Assembly (NCBI GenBank): GCA_026413255.1
Contig: JAOCZO010000021.1
Location: 1 to 64,000, forward strand
Direction of reading: 5' to 3'
Source: Fereydounia khargensis
Lineage: Eukaryota > Basidiomycota > Ustilaginomycetes > Urocystidales > Fereydouniaceae
Length of the DNA: 64,000 bases
In this document: positions 52,488 to 62,916 of the stretch, piece after piece
Layout: every line of letters starts with the position of its first letter
Position numbering within the stretch: position 1 is the stretch's first letter
Made by a program: the position numbers and the translations under genes
Notes under the pieces: generated by a model
The model's input: the letters and a program-made list of their open reading frames with translations, nothing else
The model's database searches: none
Told to the model about the DNA's origin: nothing

Positions 52488-53879
52488 ATGCCTCCCTTCA
52501 CCAGTGCAAGCTACTCGTCCGCGGGACGACGCAACTCTTTCTACGCTCGACACCACCGTTCCAACTCGGCCAACTCGACCGGTAGTTCTGGAAGCCGAGT
52601 TTCAAGCCGTACGAAAAACACTTCGCCTCTTGGCAGGCACACTTCGGTCGTGATGGGTGCCGCTGCGCCCAAGCAGTCTGTGGTCGCCTCTTGCTCGTCG
52701 AGCCACGGGTCGGCCTCTTGCTCCTCCACATCAACTTGTGCATCCTCGCTGGGCTACAGCCACAGCCAGAGCCCCGCCTCAGCGTCGGGCTCCAAGCAGG
52801 AGCGCAACATTCTGCTCGAGGACGAGTACCAAGAGGAGGCTATCGCGCACATGAAGCAGATGGAGACGCAGACCATGGCCTCTGTGGAGCTGATGGACGT
52901 GCAGCCGGAGCTGCGGTGGTTCATGCGCCCTTACCTGGTTGACTTTCTGATTGAGATTCACCAGACGTTCCGCCTGCGCCCGGAGACGCTGTTCCTGACG
53001 ATGAACATTGTCGACCGGTACGTGTCGAAGCGGATCGTGTACAAGAGGCACTACCAGCTGGTGGGATGTGCTGCGCTTCTGATTGCGGCCAAGTTTGAGG
53101 ACTCGAAGGACCGGGTGCCTACGGTTAGCGATCTGAGTCAGATGTGCTGCAACGCGTACGACGAGAGTGCGTTTACGCAGATGGAGGGGCACGTGCTGTC
53201 TACGATTGGGTGGGCGCTGGGCCACCCGACGGCTGAGGCGTGGCTGCGGCTGGAGAGCGTGACGGCGCACGAGACGGCGAGCGTGGTCAACGTGGCGCGC
53301 TTTCTGCTCGAGGCGAGTCTGTTCCAGCGCGACTTTATCACGCTCACTTCGTCTGCGCTCGCGCGGGGTGCGTTGATTGTTGCGCGCGGCATCTGTGGTA
53401 GCAAGCACGGGCATGCGGAGCCGCTGACCGAGGCCGCGCAGATGCTGGACACGTACGTCTCAGAGAACCTGGACGACCTGTCTCTCATTCTGGTCAAGAA
53501 GCACTCGCACGCCCACTTTACCAACGCCTCGGGCATCGTGGCTGACTGGTACCGTGCGCGCCACAGCCACAGCGCAGCGCCGGCTACCGCAGCTCTGCTC
53601 CCCGCCCACGCTCCGCGCTCGTCTTGCACCTACGCCAACGACAGCGAGGACGACGAGTCGATGGTCTCGACCCCGCTCTCCACGCCCTCAAGGTCCATGG
53701 ACGAGGACGAGGACGAAGACGACCTCCCCGTCACCCCGCTCAGCATCCACGACCCCCTCCCCTCCTCGCTCGACAAGGAGAACCGCACCCACCACCACAC
53801 ACCCGCTAAATGCCTCCCCCCCGTCTCCGTCTCCCGCCCCGCACTCGGTTCCACTACCTCCTGGAACGTGCAGCTCTAA
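52488..53879 (+). CDS. CLN1: G1/S cyclin (Cln type)
   Basis: Single exon, 463 aa; ATG 52488 follows tatcaac. Residues 1-105 are Ser rich and disordered. The cyclin box starts near 110 (ILLEDEYQEEAIAHMKQME, PELRWFMRPYLVDFLIEIHQ, RPETLFLTMNIVDRYVSKR, YQLVGCAALLIAAKFEDSKD) with a second cyclin fold (GHPTAEAWLRLESV...). This resembles fungal G1 cyclins such as Ustilago Cln1, which activate Cdk1 at Start and affect budding versus filament growth. The C-terminus is Ser/Thr/Pro/Asp/Glu rich (STPLSTPSRSMDEDEDED, VTPLS), a PEST-like tail with SP/TP sites for SCF-driven turnover. The exceptionally long upstream region suggests control at promoter and leader level. Confidence 0.9.
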   Translation: MPPFTSASYSSAGRRNSFYARHHRSNSANSTGSSGSRVSSRTKNTSPLGRHTSVVMGAAAPKQSVVASCSSSHGSASCSSTSTCASSLGYSHSQSPASASGSKQERNILLEDEYQEEAIAHMKQMETQTMASVELMDVQPELRWFMRPYLVDFLIEIHQTFRLRPETLFLTMNIVDRYVSKRIVYKRHYQLVGCAALLIAAKFEDSKDRVPTVSDLSQMCCNAYDESAFTQMEGHVLSTIGWALGHPTAEAWLRLESVTAHETASVVNVARFLLEASLFQRDFITLTSSALARGALIVARGICGSKHGHAEPLTEAAQMLDTYVSENLDDLSLILVKKHSHAHFTNASGIVADWYRARHSHSAAPATAALLPAHAPRSSCTYANDSEDDESMVSTPLSTPSRSMDEDEDEDDLPVTPLSIHDPLPSSLDKENRTHHHTPAKCLPPVSVSRPALGSTTSWNVQL

Positions 53880-54191
53880 AACGGCCCCTCATCCTCATCC
53901 TCATCCTCATCCTCGCCATCTCCATCTCTCCTACCTTATGCAGCATCATCTCACCCCGCATCAAAAAACCCAACCAGCCTGGACTAGCATGTATTTTTAC
54001 ACCCCTCCCCAACCCCCTTGGAGATCTTACATACAGTATCTACAATGCACAACTTGTTTCATATGGGAACCAAAATACTGTACCACTTGACTGCACTCTG
54101 CTCTGATCGTTCGTCCGGACTGAAATGAACGACTTGGACATTACAGCATAGCATACAGTGGCGAAGCGGTGCGGCACGAGGGTTGCGAGAT
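53880..54191. other. convergent spacer, cyclin / homoaconitase
   Basis: 312 bp between convergent stops with a CATCCT hexamer run (53887-53915) and TACAGTA and TACTGTA motifs (54022, 54076). No gene is seen. Confidence 0.5.
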
Positions 54192-56390
54192 TCAGATGCG
54201 CTGCTTGACCCACTTTTCCAGACCACCAGCGACAAAGATCTCCTGTACGCTCTTGCCGATACCTGCGGGGCGCGTGGTGAACTGCTCGACCGCGCCGTCG
54301 TTCCACGTGACCGTGAGCTTGCCATCCGTGCTCTGGACGTCGATCTTGGCGTCCTTGAGCACAACCGTGATCTCCCCGTCCACCTTGGACCCGGCACCAC
54401 GCTTGCCGTCCCTGGCGAACCGCTCGGTCAGCGTATCCACAAGCTCCGGGCACTCGAGACACACGAGCCCGTTGTTGATTGCGTTGCGCTTGAAAATGTC
54501 GCCAAACGAGCCTGCAAGCACGAGCGGAATGCCGGCGTACTTGAGCGCAGTGGCCGCCTGTTCCCGCGACGAACCGGTGCCAAAGTTGTACCCGCCAATC
54601 AGGATCGGCGCCCCCCCACCGGTACCGGAGTCGGTACCGGTCCCAGAGGAGCGGAGAGAAGACACAGTGGCCGCGAACGAGGGGTCGTAGTTCTCCATGA
54701 CGACCTGGGCCTGGCGCTCGGGCGTAATGTCGTCTTGGTACGTGTACTTTCCGGGATAGATGCCGTCCGTGTTGAGATTGTCTTGTGGCGCGAAGAGGGG
54801 GAGGCCGCTGAATCGCTCGGGGAAGGAGGGAAGCAGCTCTCCGGACGGCGTGGACGCGGCAGCACCGGCGCTGGTGCTGGTGCTGGTGGCAGAGTTGACC
54901 TGGATCGAGTAGGAGAGTCCGTCCGAGGGCGGGAGGGAAGACTTGTCCAGATCAGAGGGACCACAGATGCGTCCCTCGACAGCCGAGGCGGCGACAACGG
55001 CAGGACTGGCGAGGTAGGCCTGAGCGTTAGGGCTGCCCATTCGGCCCTTGTAGTTTCGGTTGGTGGCCGAGATGCCCACCTCGCCGTCTTGGAGCAGGCC
55101 GACGCCGAGGCCGATACACGGACCGCATCCAGCGGGGAGCGGCTTTGCGCCCGCAGCAATCAGCGCGCCCCAGTCGCCCGCCTGCTCGCTGTCACGCTGG
55201 ACGAGGCTGCTGGCGGCGGCAATGTAAAACTCGACGCCAGGAGCGACCTTCTTGCCGCGGATGACATCGGCGGCCGCCTTGAGGTCAGAGGCGCGCGAGT
55301 TGACGCACGAGACGAGGTAGGCCTTGTTGATGGCAATCTTGTCGGCGGCAAGCTTGTCGAGTGGCGTGGAGAGCTTGACACTGTTGGGGCCAGAGACGTG
55401 CGGGACGAGCGTGGAGAGGTCGAGACGGAGGTGCTTGGAGTAGAAGGCGCCCTGGTCGGCACGGAGGAGATCGTTGGCGAGAGCGTCGAGACGAGCCATG
55501 TTGAGACGTGGGTGGCCGGTGGGAGACGAGCCGACCTGGAAGTCGAGCTTGTCGCGGCGACGAATCTGACGCTCGTACCAGGAGAGGGTGACGTTGTCGA
55601 CGGGGAAGACACCGGCAAGGGCACCCCACTCGGTAGTCATGTTGGAGATGGCGAGACGCTCGTCGATGGAAAGGGCATCTAGTCCAGATCCAGTGAACTC
55701 GATGGCAGCATTGAGGACCTGGTCCTGGTTAAAGTAACCGCAGAGGGCGACGATGACGTCCTTGCCGGTTACGCCCGTGGGGAGGGTGCCGACGAGCTCG
55801 ACCTTGACGACCTCCGGGATCTGCCACCAAGTCTGACCGGTGGCCCAGATAGCGGCGGCATCAGTGCGGACGATGGGGGTGCCAAGGCATCCGACACCGC
55901 CGTACATGTTGCTGTGACTGTCACTGGCGACGGCAAGGGTCTGTGGGAAGGCGTAGCCCTCCTCGACAAGGACCTGGTGTCCGATACCGCGGCCGGCGGG
56001 ATAAAAGTCGACGCCGTGCTTGCGGGCAAATGATTCAATGTTGGAGTACTTTTGGAGGTTTTTGGGGGACTTGTTCTGGACATCGTGGTCGAGGGCGTAG
56101 ACGACCTGGTCCGGGTTCTTGATGGAGGTGGCGCCGATGGAGGCAAACTTGGAGATGACGGGCCCAGTGTTGTCGTGGGTCATGACTACGTTGGGACGGA
56201 TGGAGACGTAGTCGCCAGACTTGACCTGTTGGGCGGGGGCGAGGTCGACGGCATAGCGCTGGACGATCTTTTCGATGAGGTTGGAGGGAGCGTGAGTGGC
56301 GAGACAGCGGGCGAGACGAGGACGCAAGGCGGGGAGACTGGCACCAGCACGGAGGGTGCGGTGCAGACGGAGCAGAGGGGACTGCTGCAT
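54192..56390 (-). CDS. LYS4: homoaconitase, mitochondrial (lysine biosynthesis)
   Basis: Intronless, 732 aa, ATG 56390. It interconverts homocitrate/homoisocitrate by way of homoaconitate in the fungal alpha-aminoadipate lysine pathway, in mitochondria. The first ~30 residues (MQQSPLLRLHRTLRAGASLP) are Arg rich without acids, a good presequence. The 4Fe-4S ligands are visible: Cys168 in GGVGCLGTPIVRTDAAAIW and Cys422/Cys425 in CGPCIGLG. SDSHSNMYGG precedes the first; NRNYKGRMG, GYNFGTGSSREQAA and the swivel domain with DIFKRNAINNGLVCLE follow. A Thr/Ser/Ala linker lies near 505-520. The WATGQTWWQIPEV segment points to homoaconitase rather than aconitase or LeuCD. It is tandem with SVF1 upstream. 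Confidence 0.96.
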   Translation of the reverse strand: MQQSPLLRLHRTLRAGASLPALRPRLARCLATHAPSNLIEKIVQRYAVDLAPAQQVKSGDYVSIRPNVVMTHDNTGPVISKFASIGATSIKNPDQVVYALDHDVQNKSPKNLQKYSNIESFARKHGVDFYPAGRGIGHQVLVEEGYAFPQTLAVASDSHSNMYGGVGCLGTPIVRTDAAAIWATGQTWWQIPEVVKVELVGTLPTGVTGKDVIVALCGYFNQDQVLNAAIEFTGSGLDALSIDERLAISNMTTEWGALAGVFPVDNVTLSWYERQIRRRDKLDFQVGSSPTGHPRLNMARLDALANDLLRADQGAFYSKHLRLDLSTLVPHVSGPNSVKLSTPLDKLAADKIAINKAYLVSCVNSRASDLKAAADVIRGKKVAPGVEFYIAAASSLVQRDSEQAGDWGALIAAGAKPLPAGCGPCIGLGVGLLQDGEVGISATNRNYKGRMGSPNAQAYLASPAVVAASAVEGRICGPSDLDKSSLPPSDGLSYSIQVNSATSTSTSAGAAASTPSGELLPSFPERFSGLPLFAPQDNLNTDGIYPGKYTYQDDITPERQAQVVMENYDPSFAATVSSLRSSGTGTDSGTGGGAPILIGGYNFGTGSSREQAATALKYAGIPLVLAGSFGDIFKRNAINNGLVCLECPELVDTLTERFARDGKRGAGSKVDGEITVVLKDAKIDVQSTDGKLTVTWNDGAVEQFTTRPAGIGKSVQEIFVAGGLEKWVKQRI

Positions 56391-56923
56391 GGCTTGTCCA
56401 ACAAAAAGATGGGTGATGGAGGAGGAGGAGGAGGAGGAGGAGGAGGAGGAGAGTTGTGAAAAAGGCACTTGTTTAGTTACTTGCTCTCGACTCGGCAATC
56501 GACCTTCTTCTCAAGATTCAAAGTCACAGTCACAGTCACAGTCACAGTCACGGTCACACGGCTCCGGCTCCGGTCAGACGCGGGATAAAGAAGAGCCGCC
56601 TCTCCGCCGCCTCTACGCCATCTCTCCGCCGCCCAATTGCTGCTCTCGCATTTCCAAATGCATCCATCCGATCCGATGTACTCTCTCGCGCGAATCAACA
56701 CACCACGCGGGCACGCACGCGCAACGCAGTGCAACTCGATAGTGACTGTATTGAAGCGACACTGTCCAAACCTGGGCGCGCCCGCTCTCCTTGCCGGAGC
56801 GACACTAGATAACTTTACCGAGGAGAAGAAAGAAAAAAGAAAGCGCAACAAAACCGAATCAAAACAGGAGATTAGTCGTATCGTCTCGTATCGTTTGGTC
56901 TAGCTCCATCGATGCACGCCCTC
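56391..56923. promoter_or_regulatory. LYS4 promoter region with GGA and GTCACA repeats
   Basis: A (GGA)n run (56420-56450) lies 30 bp upstream of the LYS4 start, and six copies of AGTCAC (56519-56555) follow. AGTCAC resembles the core of Gcn4-type TGACTC sites only in part, so no regulator is assigned. No gene is seen. Confidence 0.45.
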
Positions 56924-58261
56924 TTAGTCATTGTTGACCATGGTGTGCTCCTCAAACAGCTTGCCCGCCACCTCGTACGTCGCACCGCCCTCCACACGGC
57001 CAGAGTACTTGGCCGGTAGGCTGAGCTTGAGCGTCACCGGGTTGAGCGTCTGGTAGACAAAGGGCTTGGCGGACGAGACGTAGCTGATGAGCTTCTTGAC
57101 AAAGTAGGGGATCTCAGCCAGCACGTCCACCTTGTCCACCAGGCCGTTGGTCGCCTCACGCGGGTAGGGCTTGCCGAGAGAGACACTGAGCTCGGCACCG
57201 ACGCGCTCGCTCAGCTGGCCCTTGTTGCTTGCGTCGAGCAGAGGAGCATCCCAGACGTACTTGATTGTCTGCGGAATGTTGTAGTCCGTCTCTTGGTCCT
57301 TGACCTTGTCCAGCGACAGGGTACGTGTGTTGCTCAGCTTGGAAGGCTCCTCCTCGCTCTGATTGTCGCCGCGCTTGCTACCGGCAACGGCGATTAGCTT
57401 GCCGTCGACCACGACCGATCCAATGTTGACAGTCACTCGCTCGCGCGAGGTGGCGGTGGCGTTGGGGAGCTTGCTCGTGCCCTTGGGTCCTCCATAGTCC
57501 CAGGTGGTGGTGAACTCCATCATGAGAGCACTCACACGGCCAAGCTTGTCGTCATTCGCCTGGAAGTTGGCAAAGTTCCAGGTGGAGGCGACCAGGTTGG
57601 GGCGCATACCCTGGATGGCGAGCACAAACATGCCCTGGCCGGTGGCATCAATGGCGCGGCCCTTGATGATAATGTGGCCATCGGTGAGCACCTGGGGCCA
57701 GAATCGGTGCATGACGTAGCCATCGGGCTTGGCCTGGTCGGCGCCAAAGTAGCTGTAGCCACCCTTGGGGCCAGCACCGAGCTTCCAGCCCTTGGCACCG
57801 GCGGGGCGGGTAAAGGTGTAGGAGAGCTGAACGTCGGCGTCAATGTTGGCCGTGATGCTGTGCTTCTCGTTGCCGTCAGGATCGGTGGAAAAGTCGACAG
57901 AGAACTCGTCGGCCTTGCAGGAGCGCTTGTCCTTGTTGGCGCCCTCGCTCTTGAAGGTGGTCGAGTTGAGCGACTTCCAGATACGCTCGTTGGTGTTGGG
58001 GTTGTAGTACTTGAACGTCATCTGGACCATGGGGCTGGCCCAGGTGCCGAGGGACGAGTGAATGATCTGGCTTGTGGCGAAGGAGCCATCTTGGAGGACA
58101 GTGTACCAGGTGTAGGTCTCGGTGACGAAACCCGAGGCGCAGGTCCACTCGAGGTCCTTGGGCTCGAGCTCGGCAAAGAGCTGGTCCTGAGGGAAAAGGT
58201 CAGTGACGGCGTGGAAGTTGCCGTTGTCGGGCTTCTTGCTACCAAAGCCCCAGCCAGACAT
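56924..58261 (-). CDS. SVF1: survival factor Svf1
   Basis: Single exon, 445 aa. Svf1 proteins are two-lipocalin-like-domain proteins first tied to oxidative-stress survival, later to ceramide transfer between ER and Golgi. Signatures: MSGWGFGSK start (a membrane-binding N-terminal helix in yeast), ELEPKDLEWTCASGFVTETYTWY, QIIHSSLGTWASPMVQMTFKY, EFSVDFSTDPDG, GWKLGAGPKGGYSYFGAD, GYVMHRFWPQVLTDGHI, MFVLAIQGMRPNLVASTWNF, and MMEFTTTWDYGG. The length fits the family, with a small insert near KRGDNQSEEEPSK. The start at 58261 matches the conserved MSGW end; an upstream in-frame extension lacks conservation to known proteins. Confidence 0.95.
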   Translation of the reverse strand: MSGWGFGSKKPDNGNFHAVTDLFPQDQLFAELEPKDLEWTCASGFVTETYTWYTVLQDGSFATSQIIHSSLGTWASPMVQMTFKYYNPNTNERIWKSLNSTTFKSEGANKDKRSCKADEFSVDFSTDPDGNEKHSITANIDADVQLSYTFTRPAGAKGWKLGAGPKGGYSYFGADQAKPDGYVMHRFWPQVLTDGHIIIKGRAIDATGQGMFVLAIQGMRPNLVASTWNFANFQANDDKLGRVSALMMEFTTTWDYGGPKGTSKLPNATATSRERVTVNIGSVVVDGKLIAVAGSKRGDNQSEEEPSKLSNTRTLSLDKVKDQETDYNIPQTIKYVWDAPLLDASNKGQLSERVGAELSVSLGKPYPREATNGLVDKVDVLAEIPYFVKKLISYVSSAKPFVYQTLNPVTLKLSLPAKYSGRVEGGATYEVAGKLFEEHTMVNND

Positions 58262-59344
58262 GATTCGAGTGCGGCGGAGAAGGAGAGATTGAAACAAGGG
58301 GAGGGTGCAACGAAGAAGGGACAGACGAGACCGGCCGAGCTGGAAAGGAAAAGGAGCGAAATCGGGTTGCGAGGCAGACGAGTCTATGAGAAGAAGAGGG
58401 ATGGAGGTGTAGAAGCAAGGTATGTAGAGGTGAGTGTGTCAATGGAGGTCGGGTTGCAGAACGGAGGCAAGGTCTGGTTGTGCGGAAAGCAGCCAAAGGG
58501 GCTTGTGACCACACCACTGTTCAGTAAGGTAGCTATGCTGTGAGCTGTGTGCTGTGAGACAGTACTGTACTGTACGTGCAAGCGAAGCGAGACTGGCAAG
58601 CAGAGACTAGAGTATAGACGCAGCAGTAGCAGCTCCGGACGTTGCGCGCACGGTGCCCAACCGGGCGGGTACTGTAAGAGAAAGGGTCGATTTAATCCAT
58701 ACCGTACTGTCAATGGCGGCTGCCCTGCCCTGCCCTTCCCTGCCCTTCCCTTCCTTTTTTTTTTCCCCTCTGTTTCGTCCCTTTTACGGTAGCCAAGTCC
58801 ACGGACGCGGAAGGGGGACTGACCGGGCTGAGAGGAGAGACAGGCTACTGCGCAAGGCGACTTGATTGCCTACGTGCAGCTCAGCGCCGGGCGGCGCGCG
58901 CACGTCCATCCATCCAATCCAGCCGCAAACCTGCCCCCCCTGCCTCCCTGCCTCCCTGCCTCCCTGCCACCCTGCCTTGCTGCCTGCCTAGGGCCCTTCC
59001 CGATGCAGCGCAGCCCCAGCCAAGCCAAGCCAGCCAGCCAGCCAAAAAAAAAACACGTCGGGCGCCTCTGCTCGGCGTGTCGCCAATCCCGATGCAGGAC
59101 GCTATACGGTATCTGTACTGTACTGTACTGTACTGTACTGTACTGTAGTGCTGTGCCGTGCGTATACCGTACTCGCAACCGAGATGGGCTCGCTTCTTCC
59201 ATCTGATTGCCCATCAAAATACAAGAGACTCGTCGTTATCTGCTGTATCGCACGACTCGCCCGACCAGCTCCCCCCAAAAATCGAGCCACCAACACCACA
59301 AAAATTTCGGCCAGCCAACGCGACGTGAACATCAAACGTCCATC
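58262..59344. promoter_or_regulatory. divergent promoter region, SVF1 / homocysteine methyltransferase
   Basis: 1.08 kb without supported genes. It has TACTGTAC motifs (58560-58577, 58668, 58703), CTGCCTCC repeats (58930-58975), GCCAGCCAGCCA, and a CTGTA pentamer array (59113-59147). Confidence 0.45.
59113..59147. repeat. (TACTG)n pentamer array
   Basis: About seven tandem copies of TACTG, the complement-related partner of the (TACAG)n array at 12642, lie about 200 bp upstream of the methyltransferase start. Confidence 0.85.
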
Positions 59345-60682
59345 ATGGCACGGACACTCACAGCACTGCTCGACGCCGAGCGTATCGGTGTCCTTGATGG
59401 AGGTCTGGTAGGTCCCTTACCTCTCGTGCGCACAAGCAAGCTTGTTCCCTTACGCGTGCTTGTTTCCTTTTTATTTTTTTCCAGGCGACGTATCTTGAAG
59501 ATGGGCTCGGATACGATCTGAGTCAGGGCCCCTTGTGGTCTGCCCGGCTGCTGGATGGCGACGACGCAGTTGGTCTGCGAACCGCGCATGCTGACTACAC
59601 CTCTGCTGGTGCCCAGCTGATTGGCACTGCGACCTACCAGGCCTCACACGAGTCGTTCGAGCGCGCCGGGTACACGCGAGCCAAAGCGGACGAGCTGATG
59701 CGCGCAGCCGTCGTCCTGGCTTCCGAGAGTAGCGGGGCTCTCGTGTGTCTCAGTCTCGGTCCCTACGGCGCCATGCTGGCCAACGGCTCCGAGTACACAG
59801 GCAACTACGCACCTACTCCGGACGCAGCACAGCCATCCGTGACCGACATGTGCAACTTCCACCTCGGTCGTCTGCAGACCTTTGCATCGCACAAGGCCAC
59901 GTGGGACGCTATCGACGTCCTGACGCTTGAGACTGTCCCCCGTCAAGACGAGGCTCTGGCGTTCCGCCAGGCACTCGATCAACTCGAGCTCCCACAGGGG
60001 GCGGACAAGAAACCAGTATACATCTCCTTCGCCTTTCCGGACGACAAGGCTCTCCCCTGGCCTCGCAAAGACGAGAGCGTGAGCGGGAGCGCGAGCAGGC
60101 ACACGTCGTCCCCTGACGAGCAGATGGTCTCCCTCCTCCGCACAGTCCTAGACCCCGCTGGATCCAACTGGCCAATCGCAGGCGTCGGTATCAACTGCAC
60201 AAAGCCCTACTTGCTCCCCGTCCTCGTGGACCGCATGACTCGCGCCCTCCTCTCTCTCCAAGACCTGACCGACCGCAGAAGCCAAGCTGGCATCGAGGCC
60301 CCTCTTCTCTTCGTAAGTTGAACGACTACACCCTCTTGTGTGTCTTTTCCCAACCGCAACCGCAACCGCAACCGCAACCGCAACCGCAACCGGCCAGGCT
60401 GACTCGCTGACTCGCTTTCTGCAGCTCTACCCTGACGGTGGACTGGTCTATGACCCTGTCAACAAGATCTGGCTGCAGCCCCAAGCCATCCATGCTTCTG
60501 CAACTGACTCGGCTGACGCCTGGGCCCAGAACCTCTTCAACATTGCTCGCCAGGCCACCACCTCCCCTTCCAGCCCATGGCGAGGCGCCTTCGTCGGTGG
60601 CTGCTGCAAGAGCGGAACCCAAGAGATTGCTGCCCTCTGCCGATGCCGCTCTAGCTCTAGCACCTCGACTCCACCTGCTTGA
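59345..60682 (+). CDS. MHT1: homocysteine S-methyltransferase
   Basis: Three exons, 59345-59407, 59485-60312 and 60425-60682, give 382 aa. It methylates homocysteine to methionine with S-methylmethionine or AdoMet (Mht1/Sam4 family). Signatures: GVLDGGLATYLEDGLGYD, LWSARLL, HADYTSAGAQLIGTATYQAS, SLGPYGAMLANGSEYTGNY, ETVPRQDEA, and the three zinc ligands Cys259 (GINCTKP), Cys357 and Cys358 (GGCCKSG). The second intron contains a run of CGCAAC hexamers (60356-60391). After GTQEIAAL the end is a short Ser/Cys tail (CRCRSSSSTSTPPA). Mht1 versus Sam4 cannot be decided by eye. Confidence 0.93.
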
Positions 60683-60871
60683 ACCCCTTTTGCCTCACGC
60701 CGAAACTCACTCGTTCCTCACAACTCACGGTCAATACAATTGCAATACAATGCAAACATGTCTTTGTACTAGTAAAATTCAATAGAATTCATACAAGTGG
60801 ATACAGATACCATCTCTCTACCTCCCATATTTGACAGACGAGCCATGTCTGGTCGATCCGTGTGGTTGCCA

Positions 60872-62224
60872 TCAGCCCTCCAGCCTAGACAGATCCATGC
60901 GCGGGCTCTTGGACAGAATCTCGGGCGTGGCAATCTTGTCCTTGTGCTTGAGCAGCTCCTTGAACGAGTTCTTGATCGTCACGTCGCTCACACCAGCTGC
61001 CTGGCTGATACGCTTAGCGCCCTTGTTGACGCCCCAGAGCTGGGTAGAAAAGTAGATGCAAGCAGCAGCAATCGTAATCGGACTTCGACCAGCCAGCACG
61101 CCAAGTTCGCGAACGCGCGCAGTAATGTCCTCAGTCGAGCGAACGATAGGCATCTCCAGACCAAGATGGTTACAGTATCGTCCAACCAGATCCGCAGCAC
61201 CCGTCGGTCCGATACCCAGAGGGGTCGAGGTGCCCGAGTTGGGATCTAGTGCGCGAGAGCCGTCCACCGAGCCAGTTCCGGTAGCGTTCAGGCCGAACGC
61301 CTGTTGCATCTCCTTGAAGCACTGACCAATGTGCTTCTTCGAGACACTGGTCAGCGAGCAGATCTCGGGGAACGTACGAGGAACGTGGCTCATCTTGCAC
61401 GCCACATAGATGGCGGCAGCGATAATCGCGTCGGGCCTCTTGCCGCGCAGAATCTTTTCTTCCTCGACGCGGCGGTAGGCTTGCTTGGCCACATCCGACA
61501 CGGTTCGAGGGAGGTGGATCGAGTCGCACTTGCGCTGGATGTCCTCAAATGCATCAAGCATATTGCGATCACGCGAGCCCGTGGCCCTGTTGGCGGTCCT
61601 CTGCAGGTCGCGAGAGGCACCGGAACCGCCATCGCGGTGTCCAATGCGGGACTCGAGCTGCTCATTGATGCCATCGAGTAGCGGATTGGACGCGGCACCG
61701 ACACGCGAGGGGTCATCGCCATCCTCGTTTGCAAACGTTCGCCCTAGGCGTCGCACGACAAGGACGATTAGCCAAATGCAACGAGAGGATAAGTGGGCAA
61801 GGTTTACGACATCTGACTTACATTCAGACCTGGTGTCAATGATGTTCTCTCCAACAACCAGTCCGCAGTCGGCACAGACGAGATCGCCACTATCGTACTC
61901 CTCAGTCAGATTGGGTGGGTCAATCTTGCAGTCGCGGCAGATGAGGCGAACGTTGAGGTCCGGCACAAAGTCATCGTCACCCTTGGGAGCATCGCCACGA
62001 TCGGCGGCGTAGCGGGCGCTGAGCGCGAAAGGCTGCGAGAACGAAGTCTGAACAAAAGCACAAGTCAGTGCCTGAGTCATCAGTCAAGATGTCCTCTCTG
62101 GCGCATCACTTTGCGAGTACACACACAGACACACACAGAAGAAGCCGGAAGCGCGTTCATACAGGGAGGAGTGGAGGGTGATGGAGATACTAACCTGAGT
62201 CGGCTTTGCAAGGTCGGCAGCCAT
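60872..62224 (-). CDS. SUA7: general transcription factor TFIIB
   Basis: Three exons, 62224-62195, 62047-61822 and 61743-60872, give 375 aa. TFIIB bridges TBP and RNA polymerase II. The zinc ribbon uses Cys47, Cys50, Cys68 and Cys71 (ICRDC...VCADC). B-reader [23 protein letters not shown] spans the second intron and confirms the join. Two cyclin-like repeats follow (DAFEDIQRKCDSIHLPRTV, ILRGKRPDAIIAAAIYVACK, FPEICSLTSVSKKHIGQCFKE; then ELGVLAGRSPITIAAACIYF, AGVSDVTIKNSFKELLKHKD). An insert of ~30 Gly/Ser/Thr-rich residues splits the two repeats. The first coding exon holds only MAADLAKPTQ. The end is SPRMDLSRLEG. It is convergent with the methyltransferase. Confidence 0.96.
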
Positions 62225-62916
62225 GACTGCGTCTGTCGGCGTGGCGTTCGATGTGTAAACGGATGTAGTAGACAAGCTAATGCCTTCTACGAGGCGTTCG
62301 TGGCGTTACGTAAACGGACGGAGAGTTGTTTTGGATTGGCTTGTTTGACCTGCTTCTCTCGTCAATCCACGATAGGCAGCCGTCGGCCTTTGTCTTGCAA
62401 GCGATGTGAGTCGATGCAATGGGTAACTTGGACCAGACGCTGTGTATCGACAGACGAAAGGGGTGGTGGTGAGGTGGCAAGAAGCATCCGTGACCGTTCC
62501 GAGATGAGGCCCTGATTTATTATCCCCGTTGCGGCCTTTGCGAGTGCGAGGCGCAGTCAACCGAGTCGCGTGCGGCAGCGGCAGCAGCAGCAGCAGCAGC
62601 AGCAGCGGCAGGAGGTTGATTTTCGCACGAGAGAGAATACTCGCGACTGGTGTGACTGGTGGAAATGTTTTTTGGAGAAAGCGCATCACATTCAGAATGT
62701 CAATCAATCACACTTGTCACCCGAATCACACACACGCAACGCACAGCGGACAGCAGCAACGTCGTCACCCATCTTCACCATCCTCACCACCCTCATCATC
62801 ATTAGTACCCTATTTCAAGCACATCCGAACTCGCACCCGAACGACTCTCACAGTACCATCACCCTTGGTCCAGCAGCGGAGGAGAGATTGACAAAGGGGC
62901 ACCACGCCCACCCATC
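62225..62916. promoter_or_regulatory. divergent promoter region, TFIIB / Nup84
   Basis: 692 bp with a (CAG)n/(GCA)n run (62577-62611). No gene or named site is recognised. Confidence 0.45.
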
